64,000 nt of DNA from Nymphaea colorata. Taxonomy: Eukaryota > Streptophyta > Magnoliopsida > Nymphaeales > Nymphaeaceae. Positions within the stretch are counted from its first letter, which is position 1. The number at the start of each line of letters is the position of its first letter. The notes beneath the pieces were generated by a model that was not told the DNA's origin, ran no database searches, and saw only the letters and a program-made list of their open reading frames with translations. The translations under genes and the position numbers were made by a program. This document shows positions 46,546-57,900 of the stretch, piece by piece. Where the stretch lies: NCBI RefSeq assembly GCF_008831285.2, contig NC_045150.1:1316001-1380000 (forward strand), given 5' to 3'.

Positions 46546-47450
46546 TCACGTAAGCTTTTACCAAAGTGTGGCAAATGTCAGTAAAGGTATAAGTTAAAAG
46601 TGCCAGTGAAAGACGTGTGAAATTTTACCAATGCATGCTGAACATTGCTTTGACTGACATCCAAACACAATGCACCGATGAAAGGGCTCTAGATGTCGGT
46701 AATCTTTCCCTGGTAAAAATGAACTTTGACTAACATAAACACGTTGGTGAAAGCCAATGTTTATAGATGCCATCCTCCAAATGTTTTCGGCTATCGGAGA
46801 AAAAGAACTTTCACCAACATCTACTCCCAAACACGTTGGTGACGACTGATGTTAATCAACGCAAGTTTTCAAACATTGGTGAAAGTCTATGTAATACTTT
46901 AGAAGATTAGTGTCATATTGAAGATTATGAGAGATCTTCAAACACATATAAAGAGGGTGGTTAAAATGGTTGGTTGTTATGATTCATAGCCTTTTTCAAA
47001 TTGGAATCAAAATTGTGGGGGATGGGTTGGGATCCATCGAACTATTTGCCTGAACCCAAGAGTTGGTCAGGTTGTTACAGTGGTATCAGAGCACAATTCA
47101 ATAATCGGGCATAGGGTCTCACACATATAGATGTGTGTCTTGAGGGGGTAGACTGTAACATTCCAAATGTTTAGTTTCATATTGAAGATTATTAGAGATA
47201 TTTAAAGGCTTATAAAGAGGGTTGTTAAAGTGGTAGGTTGTTGGTTGTCATAGTTCTTAGTCTTATTTAGGCTAAACCAAAACTGCTAGAGGATGGGTTT
47301 GGGTTCGTCGAACCAGGTGCTCAAATTCTGAAGTGAGTTCGGTCATTACAGTCAATCTTCATCGACACTTCATGTTGTATGTTGGTAAAAACAGACTTTA
47401 ACTAACAGTAAACTGTCCAAGCATGGGTAATTCTATGTACTTTTGTAGTG
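46546..47450. mobile_element. CACTA-like element terminus with subterminal repeats
   Basis: The right end reads TACTTTTGTAGTG (47,438-47,450). Its complement, CACTACAAAAGTA, is a typical CACTA terminal repeat. Inside are repeated subterminal words on both strands: ACGTTGGTGA, ACATTGGTGAAAG, TTTCACCAACATC and GATGTCGGTAATC. No matching left CACTA terminus was found, so the element is incomplete. A TRIM sits inside it. Confidence 0.45.
46890..47350 (+). mobile_element. TRIM (terminal-repeat retrotransposon in miniature), 461 bp
   Basis: Two direct terminal repeats of about 190 bases (46,890-47,079 and 47,154-47,350) both begin TGTAA and end TTACA. They share TCATATTGAAGATTAT, TATAAAGAGGGT and GGATGGGTT. 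The short middle of about 74 bases has an initiator-Met primer site TGGTATCAGAGC (47,081-47,092) one base after the first repeat. A purine tract, TTGAGGGGGTAGAC, lies just before the second. Flanking GTCTA (46,885-46,889) and GTCAA (47,351-47,355) are a near-match target duplication. No protein is encoded, so movement would require enzymes supplied in trans. Confidence 0.85.
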
Positions 47451-49780
47451 AGATGTAGTATTTCCTCTAGTGCATCTATTGATTATGTTGGCACTAACTT
47501 TACCAGTTGCACAAAAAGTGTTGAGAGAACATTTTTAGCTATGAACATTATTAAAACTTGGTTTCGCAACAACATGATAGATGAGTAGATCAATGAAGTT
47601 GGTTACTTACATTGAGAAAGACACATTTGACATTATCAATATTAAAACAATCATGCACTGTTTTCAGAACATGTAAAGTAGATAGGGCCAATTTTTTTAT
47701 TTTGTTCATGACTATAGTTTTATGATTTGCTTTTTGGAGGTCAATTGTAAATTTGTTCTTATCTATAGTCATTTGATTTGCTTTTTAGAGTGGCCAATTA
47801 TAAATTTGTCCATAATTATTCGTAACTGTTTTATTTTTTAAATTTGCAAATCTTCTTATGTACCATGTATTAGTGCCCCTTAGCAAAAGATTTCTGGCTC
47901 CACTGTTGGTCATTAGTCACCTGACACTCAGTTTGGTAAGAGGGTGAGCATGCTAGACAACAATGGCTGGACGTGCCGCATACTATTGCAGACTGTCGTC
48001 ATCGGATGGGGCAGCGAGGGTCCCTGGAATCTTTGACCCTTAGTATCTAGTGTTGGTCGAAGGCTCGATCAACCATTGTCAGATAGTAAGGGTCGAGAGG
48101 ATCTCAACCCTCGCTGTGCAGCGAAGGTTAAGCAATCTGCCATTGTTGGGTGGCAAAGGTCAGGAAGTCGCCATCCTGACCCTCACTATCCAACGGAGGT
48201 CGACCAATAGTCGTTGTCACCCCTCGTTCGAAAGGAGCGATGCTGATTTTTTTTAAAAAAAAACTTAAATCTGAATTGAGGGTTAAAATGATAAATTGTT
48301 CAGATACTTTATTAATTTTTTAATGTCAAGGAGCTGTCTTGAATGTCTTGGGAAAGATAGGGACCTATTTGCTGTAATGCAAAATTTCAGGGCCCATTTG
48401 TTATTGGCCCTTAAGGTTGATCGTTGAGCCAATACATGTATTAGTTGGTTTATGTTCGAAAATTCCCTTTGCAAACTTTATGCACTCGGTTCAATTTTCA
48501 TGGCGCTGTTCCTCTAGATCAAGCTCAAATGTGTAATTGACCCAACCCCTAGCCCCTAGCACATTTTTGGACCCTCGATTTAAGGTTGCACAATAGGTTA
48601 GCCTAGCCCAGCAACCCTATCCAACCATCATAAAATTAAAAATATAAGTAAATTTAATTGAAAAATCATATATAAACATTGGATAGAGTCAGTCTGCTCG
48701 TGTCCGGCTCGACCTGGCCTGATTTTTGGGCCAGCTCGAGAGCCAAAATTATGGTGCGAGTCCAGCCCATCTTGAGCTGGGTATCCGATGAGTGTTTTGT
48801 CTGGTGTCCACTCTTACCATAGAGGCAAGGAACGAGAGCAGGAGCTTCGGCTCTCCTGGGGCATCGTACTCTTTCATGGGAAAGCAAAATATCATGTTTA
48901 GCTTGGCTTGGTTTGAACTTAGTCAAGTGCCAGACTTGTTCAATGAAGTCAAAGTAGACTAGGTGTAAAACAGAAACTCATCTTGAGCTTGAGTCGAGAT
49001 TCATTCAGCACTTCTTAAGCCAAGAGCGGATCTTTATGTAGGTTTGTATCAACATCTGCCCATACAGTCCCACAAAATCTATGTACTTACATACTGGTGA
49101 CTCTAACAATTTGCTTATTTGTATATTGGTGCCCCTCAATCAGTACTTATTTCCATATGGTGCCCCTCATTCATTTTATTATTATGTATTAGAGGGGTCT
49201 AAATTTTTTAAACTAGTGCTTCCTAGGCAATCCCAATAGAGTTTTTATTTGTATAATCTGAAGTCAGGGAGGTACACTGACCTGTCCTCAAGAGGGTAAT
49301 TCTAAGCTTATGAAGTATGGATATGTAGGAAAATAAAAAAAAATAGTAAGTAAAGGAAATACAAGAGCAATGTAAAACGAATGAAAGCAATCACAATCGT
49401 ACTCATTCAGATCACGCCACCGAAAAGCAAAGCAATATCCTTTAACAAAATAAAAGAAATCTTCCCAAAAGAACGATCAAGAAAAAAGCAATAGTTATGT
49501 TGATTAGAACAAAATTACTAAATAACTTCCCAACGTTGCATGAAAAAGAAGAATCATAAATATGAAAACAAGGAGAACCCTATATCTAAATGCATCATGT
49601 CATGGGCTAGAGTTTTGATCACTGTCATTAAAATAGACCAGGATTGGCATATTCAAATTGAGTTGGTGGCAAATTGATTCGATTTTGTGCTTGATTTAAG
49701 AGTGTCATGCATTGGCTTTTAACTTTGTTTTTAATATTTTAAGAAGTTTGTTATTTTTAGTTATTTTGCATTTTTTTTTA
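47451..49780. other. Intergenic DNA with unclassified repeat-like stretches
   Basis: About 47,940-48,240 is GC-richer, with recurring GAGGGTC, GACCCT and GGTCGA words in both orientations, suggesting a degenerate transposon end. About 48,680-48,790 carries CTCGACCTGGCC and CCAGCTCGAGAG words reminiscent of the CTCGAG family. No coding frame is supported. Confidence 0.4.
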
Positions 49781-49784
49781 TGTT

Positions 49785-50150
49785 TACCATGAAATGATTT
49801 AGCAATTCCCAACCGATCAGCCGGATCGACAGCCTCGGCGATCCGGCTCCTGAATAGATTTCGACAACGGTGTTGGTTTTAATATGGACCATACTCCAGC
49901 CGCTCCCGGCAAACTCCTCCTTCGGGAAAAATACTTCAACATGGAACTCAGGCCCTCCATACTTGGACCCAACGAGTTCACAGCTGATGGGTCCAAGTCC
50001 AACCCACATAAGCAACACTTCCACTCCCTGCAGCTCGCCGATCCAAGTCGCAAGTTATCCGAATCAGCTAAGAGCATTCATTTACTAGGTCATGAGTTAG
50101 GAACCACCGAGTCAACTGGGATCGTTGGCTAATTATATGCTCTTGTCACT
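49785..50150. pseudogene. GC-richer segment with open frames on both strands, unrecognised
   Basis: A block of about 360 bases stands out from AT-rich flanks. Frames of 70-87 codons are open on both strands. The minus-strand one contains GPEFHVEVFFPKEEFAGSGW, which reads like protein, but I recognise no family. It could be a fragment of a captured or retrocopied gene, or non-coding. Confidence 0.25.
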
Positions 50151-51506
50151 TATTGCTGAATACTGAAATTTGATTTTTTTTGAAATGCAAAATATCACAA
50201 ACTTAATTAGAATATGCACAAATACTTATATTACATGTTATTCAGTCTTGATTGATGAATAAATCAAACATGAAACCCTGGCAGACTTACCTTCTTCATC
50301 AATTTATAGAAAAAAAAATGCACTATAAAAAACTTATGATCTAACCCAACAATACATGTAATACAGGGTAAAATCACATGGCGAAACAAGCTGTCTATGG
50401 CCTTAAGCAGAAGAACTATCTAGTTTCACAAAAGGGGCTATTAGCCACAGTCAAACCATGCAACCAAGTTCCTACCCAAAGGAAGCATTTGGAAGCAAAG
50501 GCCGAATGAGTTTGCACAGAGTTAGACCGACGGACTCAAAGAGTAATTAATGAGTATGGGCAGTTGATTAATGCACAGAAAGTCGGAAGGTAGTAGGAGG
50601 TAACGACTCATGACTAACAATGGACTAGATTCGAGTTGGATGTACCTTTTACCATGTTTGATTTGTTAAATATTCATATATTCATATTCGAAAAAAAAAG
50701 TCCACACATATCTGAATTCAACTTTTAAATTCACAACTGAATCATGTCCAAATCCGAACTTAAATTGGCACCTGAATATGTATCTGACATTCAATTGGGA
50801 CGTTACAGACTGAGGCTAGACAACTGAAATTCCTATTGGCTTTGGAATTGTGGGAGGCCTCCTCCAGGTTCATCCTTTAACCTTATATTGAACAGGAAAT
50901 AATACAAGTTATAGAAAAAGATTGAAGAGACCCAAAATTTTTATAGAAACATCTTCAAACCTCTGTCTGGAAAGCTGCTTATCGTAACCGGTCGTGAAAA
51001 AGCCCCAGTAACCCAGCCTGCCATTGTTATAGGGTCGGCGGCTTTTTATCTGTTAAAATATTTGTTTTAATTCATATCTAAAAGCGACCTAGTGTCAATG
51101 TTCAAAACAAAATCCAAATTGATTCCTCAATAGGATGTTAATTTTTTTTTTTTCATATGCAACTTATTTAAAGCAGTTTTGTTATCTATAATCTGAATCT
51201 AATCCACTGGCATACCTGTTTGCAACACGCTTGGTTTCTTCTTTCGTTGTGATAAGCTTTGTGAACTCCGACAAAAAATGGCACAGCGAATTTATTTGGG
51301 TTTGTTTACCAGCGCTAACTAGCTGCATTTCTCAAATGCATAAGCCAGTACAAAGATTCTTCCCATGAGGAATTATGACTCGGTATCGACGAATAAAGTG
51401 CCGAATGGATCAAGACATACAGTTTTCAAGAATATAAACAATAAGCATTAACAGGACATTCGTTACAAAGTAAAGCAAAGAAACCCCATTTTGCAAATGA
51501 AGCCCA
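50151..51506. other. AT-rich intergenic DNA, ending in the 3' UTR of the EMB8-like gene
   Basis: About 50,640-50,800 has ATTCATATTCGAA and ATATCTGAATTC words like those near 17.4-17.7 kb. The last 100 or so bases before 51,507 are probably the 3' UTR of the minus-strand hydrolase gene. Confidence 0.4.
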
Positions 51507-51995
51507 TCACCTTGCTAACCAAGACGCTGACAGGATCTTCCCGACCTTCCGTTTGGCAAAAATGAGGAGAGCAGGGCCAACCAATGGCCATGTGGTGGTT
51601 AAGGCAATATACAGAAGAATCCATGTCGATACCTTATGTCTTCGTGAAAGCTGACGTATGCTATTCGTTATAGGAGAACATAAAGCCTGAAAGTTCACGT
51701 TCTGAAGTTGGCCAGAATCTGACGGGTCTTCACTTTTAGGAACAACTCCGGATTCTGTGTGTTCACACATAGATGAACCTGCAACAGCTTCAGAATCTGA
51801 GGGACCTTCACTTCTAGGAACAGATTCAACAGATGTCTGAATTTCTGGAATATGATCAGGTTCGCAAATTCTCTCTTTGTCATCGGCAGTGGCTTCATTG
51901 CCCAAAGCCATTAGCATTCCATCATCCATAACATTTACGTATGGTCCTTTGTCAATTGATGAATCAAGATAGCCATGCAACCCAGATCTTTCACT
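51507..51995 (-). CDS. EMB8-like gene, last exon
   Basis: Acceptor TTGCAG precedes AGTGAAAGATCTGG. The exon opens SERSGLHGYLDSSIDKGPYV. An acidic middle follows with an internal duplication of the SEGPSDSE/SEDPSDSG type, then RRHKVSTW and the hydrophobic segment, ending ILSASWLAR before the stop. Confidence 0.82.
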   Translation of the reverse strand, partial: SERSGLHGYLDSSIDKGPYVNVMDDGMLMALGNEATADDKERICEPDHIPEIQTSVESVPRSEGPSDSEAVAGSSMCEHTESGVVPKSEDPSDSGQLQNVNFQALCSPITNSIRQLSRRHKVSTWILLYIALTTTWPLVGPALLIFAKRKVGKILSASWLAR

Positions 51996-54900
51996 CTGCA
52001 ACATAAACAATCTTGATTACCGGCCTGAAGAACCATATGATAAAAGAATATGAATCAGTGATTAGATCAACTACCTTCTTTTTCCTATGCATGAAAGGGC
52101 TAGCATGCAAAGCAGAGAGGTATTCGGCCACTGCCCCCACCCACCTGAATACAGGAGAAGGCATATATGGTTATTGTAGAAAAACAAAGACACGAATCAT
52201 TTAAAACATGGAGTTTACAAGCATAAGCCAATCAAAAAATATGCAACAGCTTAACTCTAGCATGCACGTTACCAAATGAAGGTTTTTTTTTTCCCAATAA
52301 TCCCATACATTAAAGAATGGATGAATTAAAAAACTGATATCAAACAAAAAACTGGATATGCAATTAAACGAAATGCAATTAAACGAAACTAAGATGAAAT
52401 CAAACCAAATTTATACTAGGAACCTCTGTTGCATGGACACTTCAAAAAAGATGGAAGTGTTGGTATCAGCCATATCTGACACTGACACCGACATCTACAC
52501 ACCTTGAACGGCTGGGACATACCATTGTTTAAACATAAAGTGTCCAAAAAATAGACACGTGTGTTCCCTTTTCGCTCTTTTTTTCCCTTCTTCATTTCCC
52601 TTTTAAGTTGACTCCAACACCTCTCTCTCTCCCTCTCTCTCTCTCTGTTCTATTTCTCCCTTTTTAGGACATCCCTTTCTTTCTTCTTTGAAAAGGAAGA
52701 GTCCTTCTTTCAGCTTTAAAAGACAGCCTCCTAAAAAGACAAACTCCTAAAAGGTCGACAAGATCTGTCCTTTAATTTTTTTTTTTTTAAATATTTTATT
52801 TAACTACATTTTAAAATAACTACTACAGAATATATATACAAACAAAAACCAAATAAAGTTATTAAACAATAATTGATTATATAACATATTTAGATGATGA
52901 TTTCTCCTCTCTCTATCACTCTTTATATATATATATATCTGTGTGTGTGTGCGTTGTAAGATTTTGATATCTAATACCAAACCATTGAATGAAGTTAGAT
53001 GCAAGAGGAGGAAGAGAAAAGTGGGCTGCACGTCCAAGCAAGAGAGAGATGAAAGAGAGCAGCAACAACTGATGTCTGCCTCTTGTTATCATTATATACT
53101 AATCACGATTTAGGTACATCATAAAATACACAAAATAACATTAAGATTTACAAGTATGCCACCGCCCATGATGTGTTGGGCGTGTGAATCAAATGGGTCG
53201 GGTCTGGGTTACCCGATCCATATTGTACAAACTTAACAGCCCCCCTCAAATTGTGCATGAGGTTTGATCATGCGCAACTTGTTCTTCAATTCCCAGAAAT
53301 GAGAAATGGTGCCCTGTGAGTCCCTTGGGAAAAAGATCAACCACTTGTTCAAACGTGGATATATAAGTGGGAACAATCTCGTCTTCCGCAACCTTTTGAT
53401 GAATAAAATGTTGATCAATCTCTATATGCTTAGTGCGAGTATGTAGAACATGATTGAAGACAATCTTGATCGCGCTTTGGTTGTCACAAAATAGAGATGA
53501 CTGAGCAATGGGAAGAGAAACTTTCCCAAGCAGATGATGTAACCATGAAGCTTCAGTTGTGCCTGCAGCCATTGCCCTATATTCTGCTTCAGTACTAGAT
53601 CTGACAACTACACGCTGTTTCCTGCTACTCCAACAAATAAGATTGGAATGAAGAAAGAGACAATAATCGGAAATTGATCGTCTATCATCTGGATCACCTG
53701 CCCAATCTGCATCAGTATAAGTGGAAATGTTGTGGCCATGAAAACAGTTGATTGTCTTGTGTAGATGAGTCCATCCCCAAGAGTAGCCTTAAGATAACGC
53801 AAAATACGTTTGGTAGCATCCATAGTGCATAAACTGAAAGACTTGATTCACAACATATACTATGTCTGGGCATGTAAAAGTGAGATATTGCAACATGCCA
53901 ACTATACTCCAATAGAAACTAGGATTTGGGTAGGCATTACTCCCATCAGAGACATTTAATTTTGTGTTAAAAACACTAGGTGTATTTATAGGCTTGCAAC
54001 TTGTCATACCTGCCATATCCAAAATATCAAGAGTGTATTTATGCTCTGTAAAAGTTAATGTGTCACTTTTTCTATTAAGCTCAACAACCAAGAAATACCG
54101 TAGTTCGCCGAGATCCTTCATCTTGAATTCTTGTTGTAATACCTCCTTAACATGGGATATATGACATGAAGAGTTTCCAATAAGAACTATGTTATCTACA
54201 TATATGAGTAGCCAAGTGGTAACTTCACCTGAATGATAGATGAATAAGGAATGATCAAGTGAACTTCTGAGGAAACCAACCTGTTGTATATGGAGGAAAA
54301 ATCTATCGAACCATGAACGAGATGCTTGCTTAAGCTCATACAACGACTTTTGTAATTTGCACACCCATTTGGTTGGATCATTGGAAGCATATCCCGGAGG
54401 TTGTTCCATATAAACTTCTTCCTTTAGAAAGCCATGAAGAAAAACATTTTTAACATCTAACTGATATAAATTCCAACCATATGAGACGGCAAGAGAGATG
54501 ATAACCCAGATCGTTCCCATCTTGATGACTGGACTAAAAGTCTCATCATAATCTTCCCCGTACTGCTGAGTGAAGCCTCTAGCCACAAGTCGAGCCTTGT
54601 ATCTATCAATGCTTCCATCAGGTATATACTTGAGTTTGTAAACCCATTTTGAGCCCACTACATTCTTACCATCTGGACGAGGAACAATCTCACATGTTTG
54701 ACATTCATTTAAGGCAGCCATTTCTTCATTCATGGCCTCGATCCAATGTTTGCTTTTGCACGCTTGCTCATAGCATTTTGACTTCATCTTTTTGTTCAAT
54801 TCTGTCATGAAGAGCTAAAAATCCAAAGAGAAATGATCATAACTTACCCATCTATCAATATGGTGCCGCACACGTTCTGACCTATGTGGACAAGTAGTGG

Positions 54901-57900
54901 CAGTTTCTGGATCAGCAGGAACTGATCATCGATTATACACCACTCCTGAAAACCGATTAGGTGAAGTCATGCTCATGTTGTTGGTCTGAGTAGATGAAGG
55001 TATGCTGTCCATCTGAGTGTTTGTGGCTGTCTCAAGCTCATCAATAGTTCTGTGAGTTTGTGCTTGGTGTATATCGGCTCCTTGGTCTAATATTTTCGCA
55101 TTCAGCCATGAGTCATATACATCATTTCTAACATTACGTGTTGCATGTGGCTCCTTTAAATCCTTCAACCTGAGCTCATCAAAAACAACATGTCGTGAAA
55201 TATGCACACGTCCAGTCTTTGGATTGTAGCAGCGACAGCCTTTATAATTTTCTATATAACCCACAAATCTACATATGACAGCTCGATCTTGAAACTTATT
55301 TCTCAAAGAAACATCAACATGAACATAACAGATGCATCCAAAAGCACGCAGCTCATCATAATTTGGTTGTTCTTGATGTAAAATAAAGAATTGAGATTTT
55401 CCTTCAAGCATGCATAGTGGCAGTCGATTAATAACATGAACAAAAGTATGGATAGCTTTAGTCCATAAAGTCATGGGCACATCAGTGTTATGCATCATAC
55501 TGAGAGCACTTTCAACTATATGCCTATGTTTTCTTTCAACAATACCACTCTGTTGTGGTGTGTGTAGATAGGAAATCTGTCTAGTGATCCCACGATTTAG
55601 TAAGTACTCAGTAAATTCACTTGAAATGAACTCACCACCACCATCACATTGGAAATGCACGATATTACAAGAGTATTTGTTTTGGACCAAGGCGTGGAAT
55701 TGAGTGAACAAGAGGAAAACTTCTGATTTGCTTTTCATGAAGTGAATCCAAGTGTAACGAGAATAAGAATAAATGAAAACAACATAATATTTACTCCCAG
55801 AAGAAGAAGAAATAGGAGCAGACCACAAAACAGCAGAACAAATGGATAAATGGTGTCAAATAACTTCGAAGCTCGCTTATTTATTGATTGAAAAGGAAGA
55901 GCATAGCTCTTAAAAATATGACAACTTGAGCACACGCTAGACTCACTGACAGGACTTAGATTGGACTTTTGTAATAGCCCGTCTGTAACAAGACTTTGAA
56001 TGAAAGACCGACTACAATGTGCTAAACGAACGTGCCAAAGAGATGACATATCATACTCTGTGATATTGACTTCACTATGACTGGGAAATGATGAATCTGA
56101 AACACAAGACTTAGACACTTTTGGAGCTTCTTCAATGATGTATATGTCTCATTTGCGAACACACTCAGCGAATGTCTTCTTGGTTCGATCATCCTTAACA
56201 TAAACAGAAGAAGGAGTAAACTCAACAGATGAATGAGTATCATCAATAAGCTTTGACACAGAAATGATATTTTTCTTGACATTTGGAACAACAAGAACAT
56301 TCATTAAGGGCATTGAGGAATGAACCATGGATAAGTATGAATTTCTAATATGTGATATTTTGTGATGGGAACCATCTCCTGTGACGACTGAGCCTTTAGC
56401 TAAATAAGGGAGAGCACTAGAAAGCTTACCCGCGTCACCCATTACATGAGCTGCAGCACCAGAATCCACATACAATTGTCCTTCTCATTTTGCTTGAGAT
56501 TGACTTTAGACAACGCTGTCATTAAAATCTGTTGCACATCAGGGGAAATGTTCGATGCCACAGTTGTGTTCGAAACAAATGACCCTGTTGCCTTATTGTC
56601 ACGTCTGACCTGTTTTCTCTTGTTTTGAGGGTTATGCCAACATTCTGACTTCACATGACCTCTCTTATTGCAATAAAAACAAGTAGGTATCCTTCGTGGT
56701 ACATTTGCCTGTGCATTTGTGTTAGGTGTAGGAAGGATACCTCTCCCCATCCATGCCTGTGAGTTCCAAACTCTTGGACGACTTCCTTGTAAAGCATGGG
56801 TCCCAGTGATCAATACATTGTAACTGCTGGAATGAACTAATTCATGTCGCTGCACACAACTCGCTTCATGCTGAATCAATTTTGCTTTCAGGTCTTCAAA
56901 AGAGGGAAGAACATGCAATACCTCTAGAGCAATGCAGAAAACATCAAATTCTGGCCCCAATCCACTCCAAGTCTGTTGTACCTTGTTCTTGTCGCTGACT
57001 GGATGCCCTATGATGACAAACTGATCGCTGACATTTTTTATCTCATGTATATAATCCAAGACTGAACGTGTGCCTCACTTGATATCCTGAAATTGCCTAT
57101 TGATTTGTAGAAATCTCGCTTCTGATACTTGAGAATATGTGGTAGCAAGTACATTCCACAACTCAAGTGTTGAAAGATCATCAACACCCGCCAAAACTTC
57201 CTCTGATAGTGATGGAGGTGATATTAGCAACGAGAGATTGATCATGAGCCATCCACATCTCATATTCAGGATTGATTTCTACAATGGTCTCTTGAACTTG
57301 CCCTCCAACATTCTTCACCTCTCGCATAATCCATTCAGGTGGCGCAAGTGTGGTGCCATTGAGATGTCCATAAAGACAGTGACTTTTGATGAACGGGACT
57401 ATTTGACGTTTCCATGTCAAATAATTGGTATGATTTAGATTTTGTGAGATGAGTTGGGAGAGGAAATTAGACGACAAGATGCTGGAATTGTGGTGGGGAT
57501 CCATAAATGCAATAATCAGAAAATAAGGGGAAAATAGAAATTTTGAGATTAGGGTTACGTGGCTGACGGTAGGGCAGATTAGGACAGATTAGGGCAGATG
57601 GTAGGATTAGAGCAGATTAGGGTAGACGATAGGATTAGGGCAGACGGTAGAATTAAGGCAGATTAGGGCAGAAAATTTGGGGATTAAGGTAAGGGCAGAT
57701 GGGGATTAGGGCAGAAAAGAAACAAAGATTAGGGCAAAAATTAGAGATTTTTACCGGACATTTTCAGTGGCAAAACCCTGCTCTGATACCATGTAAGATT
57801 TTGATATCTAATACCAAACCACCGAATGAAGTTAGATGCAAGAGGAGTAAGAGAAAAGTGGGTTGCACGTCCAAGCAAGAGAGAGATGAAAGAGAGCAGC

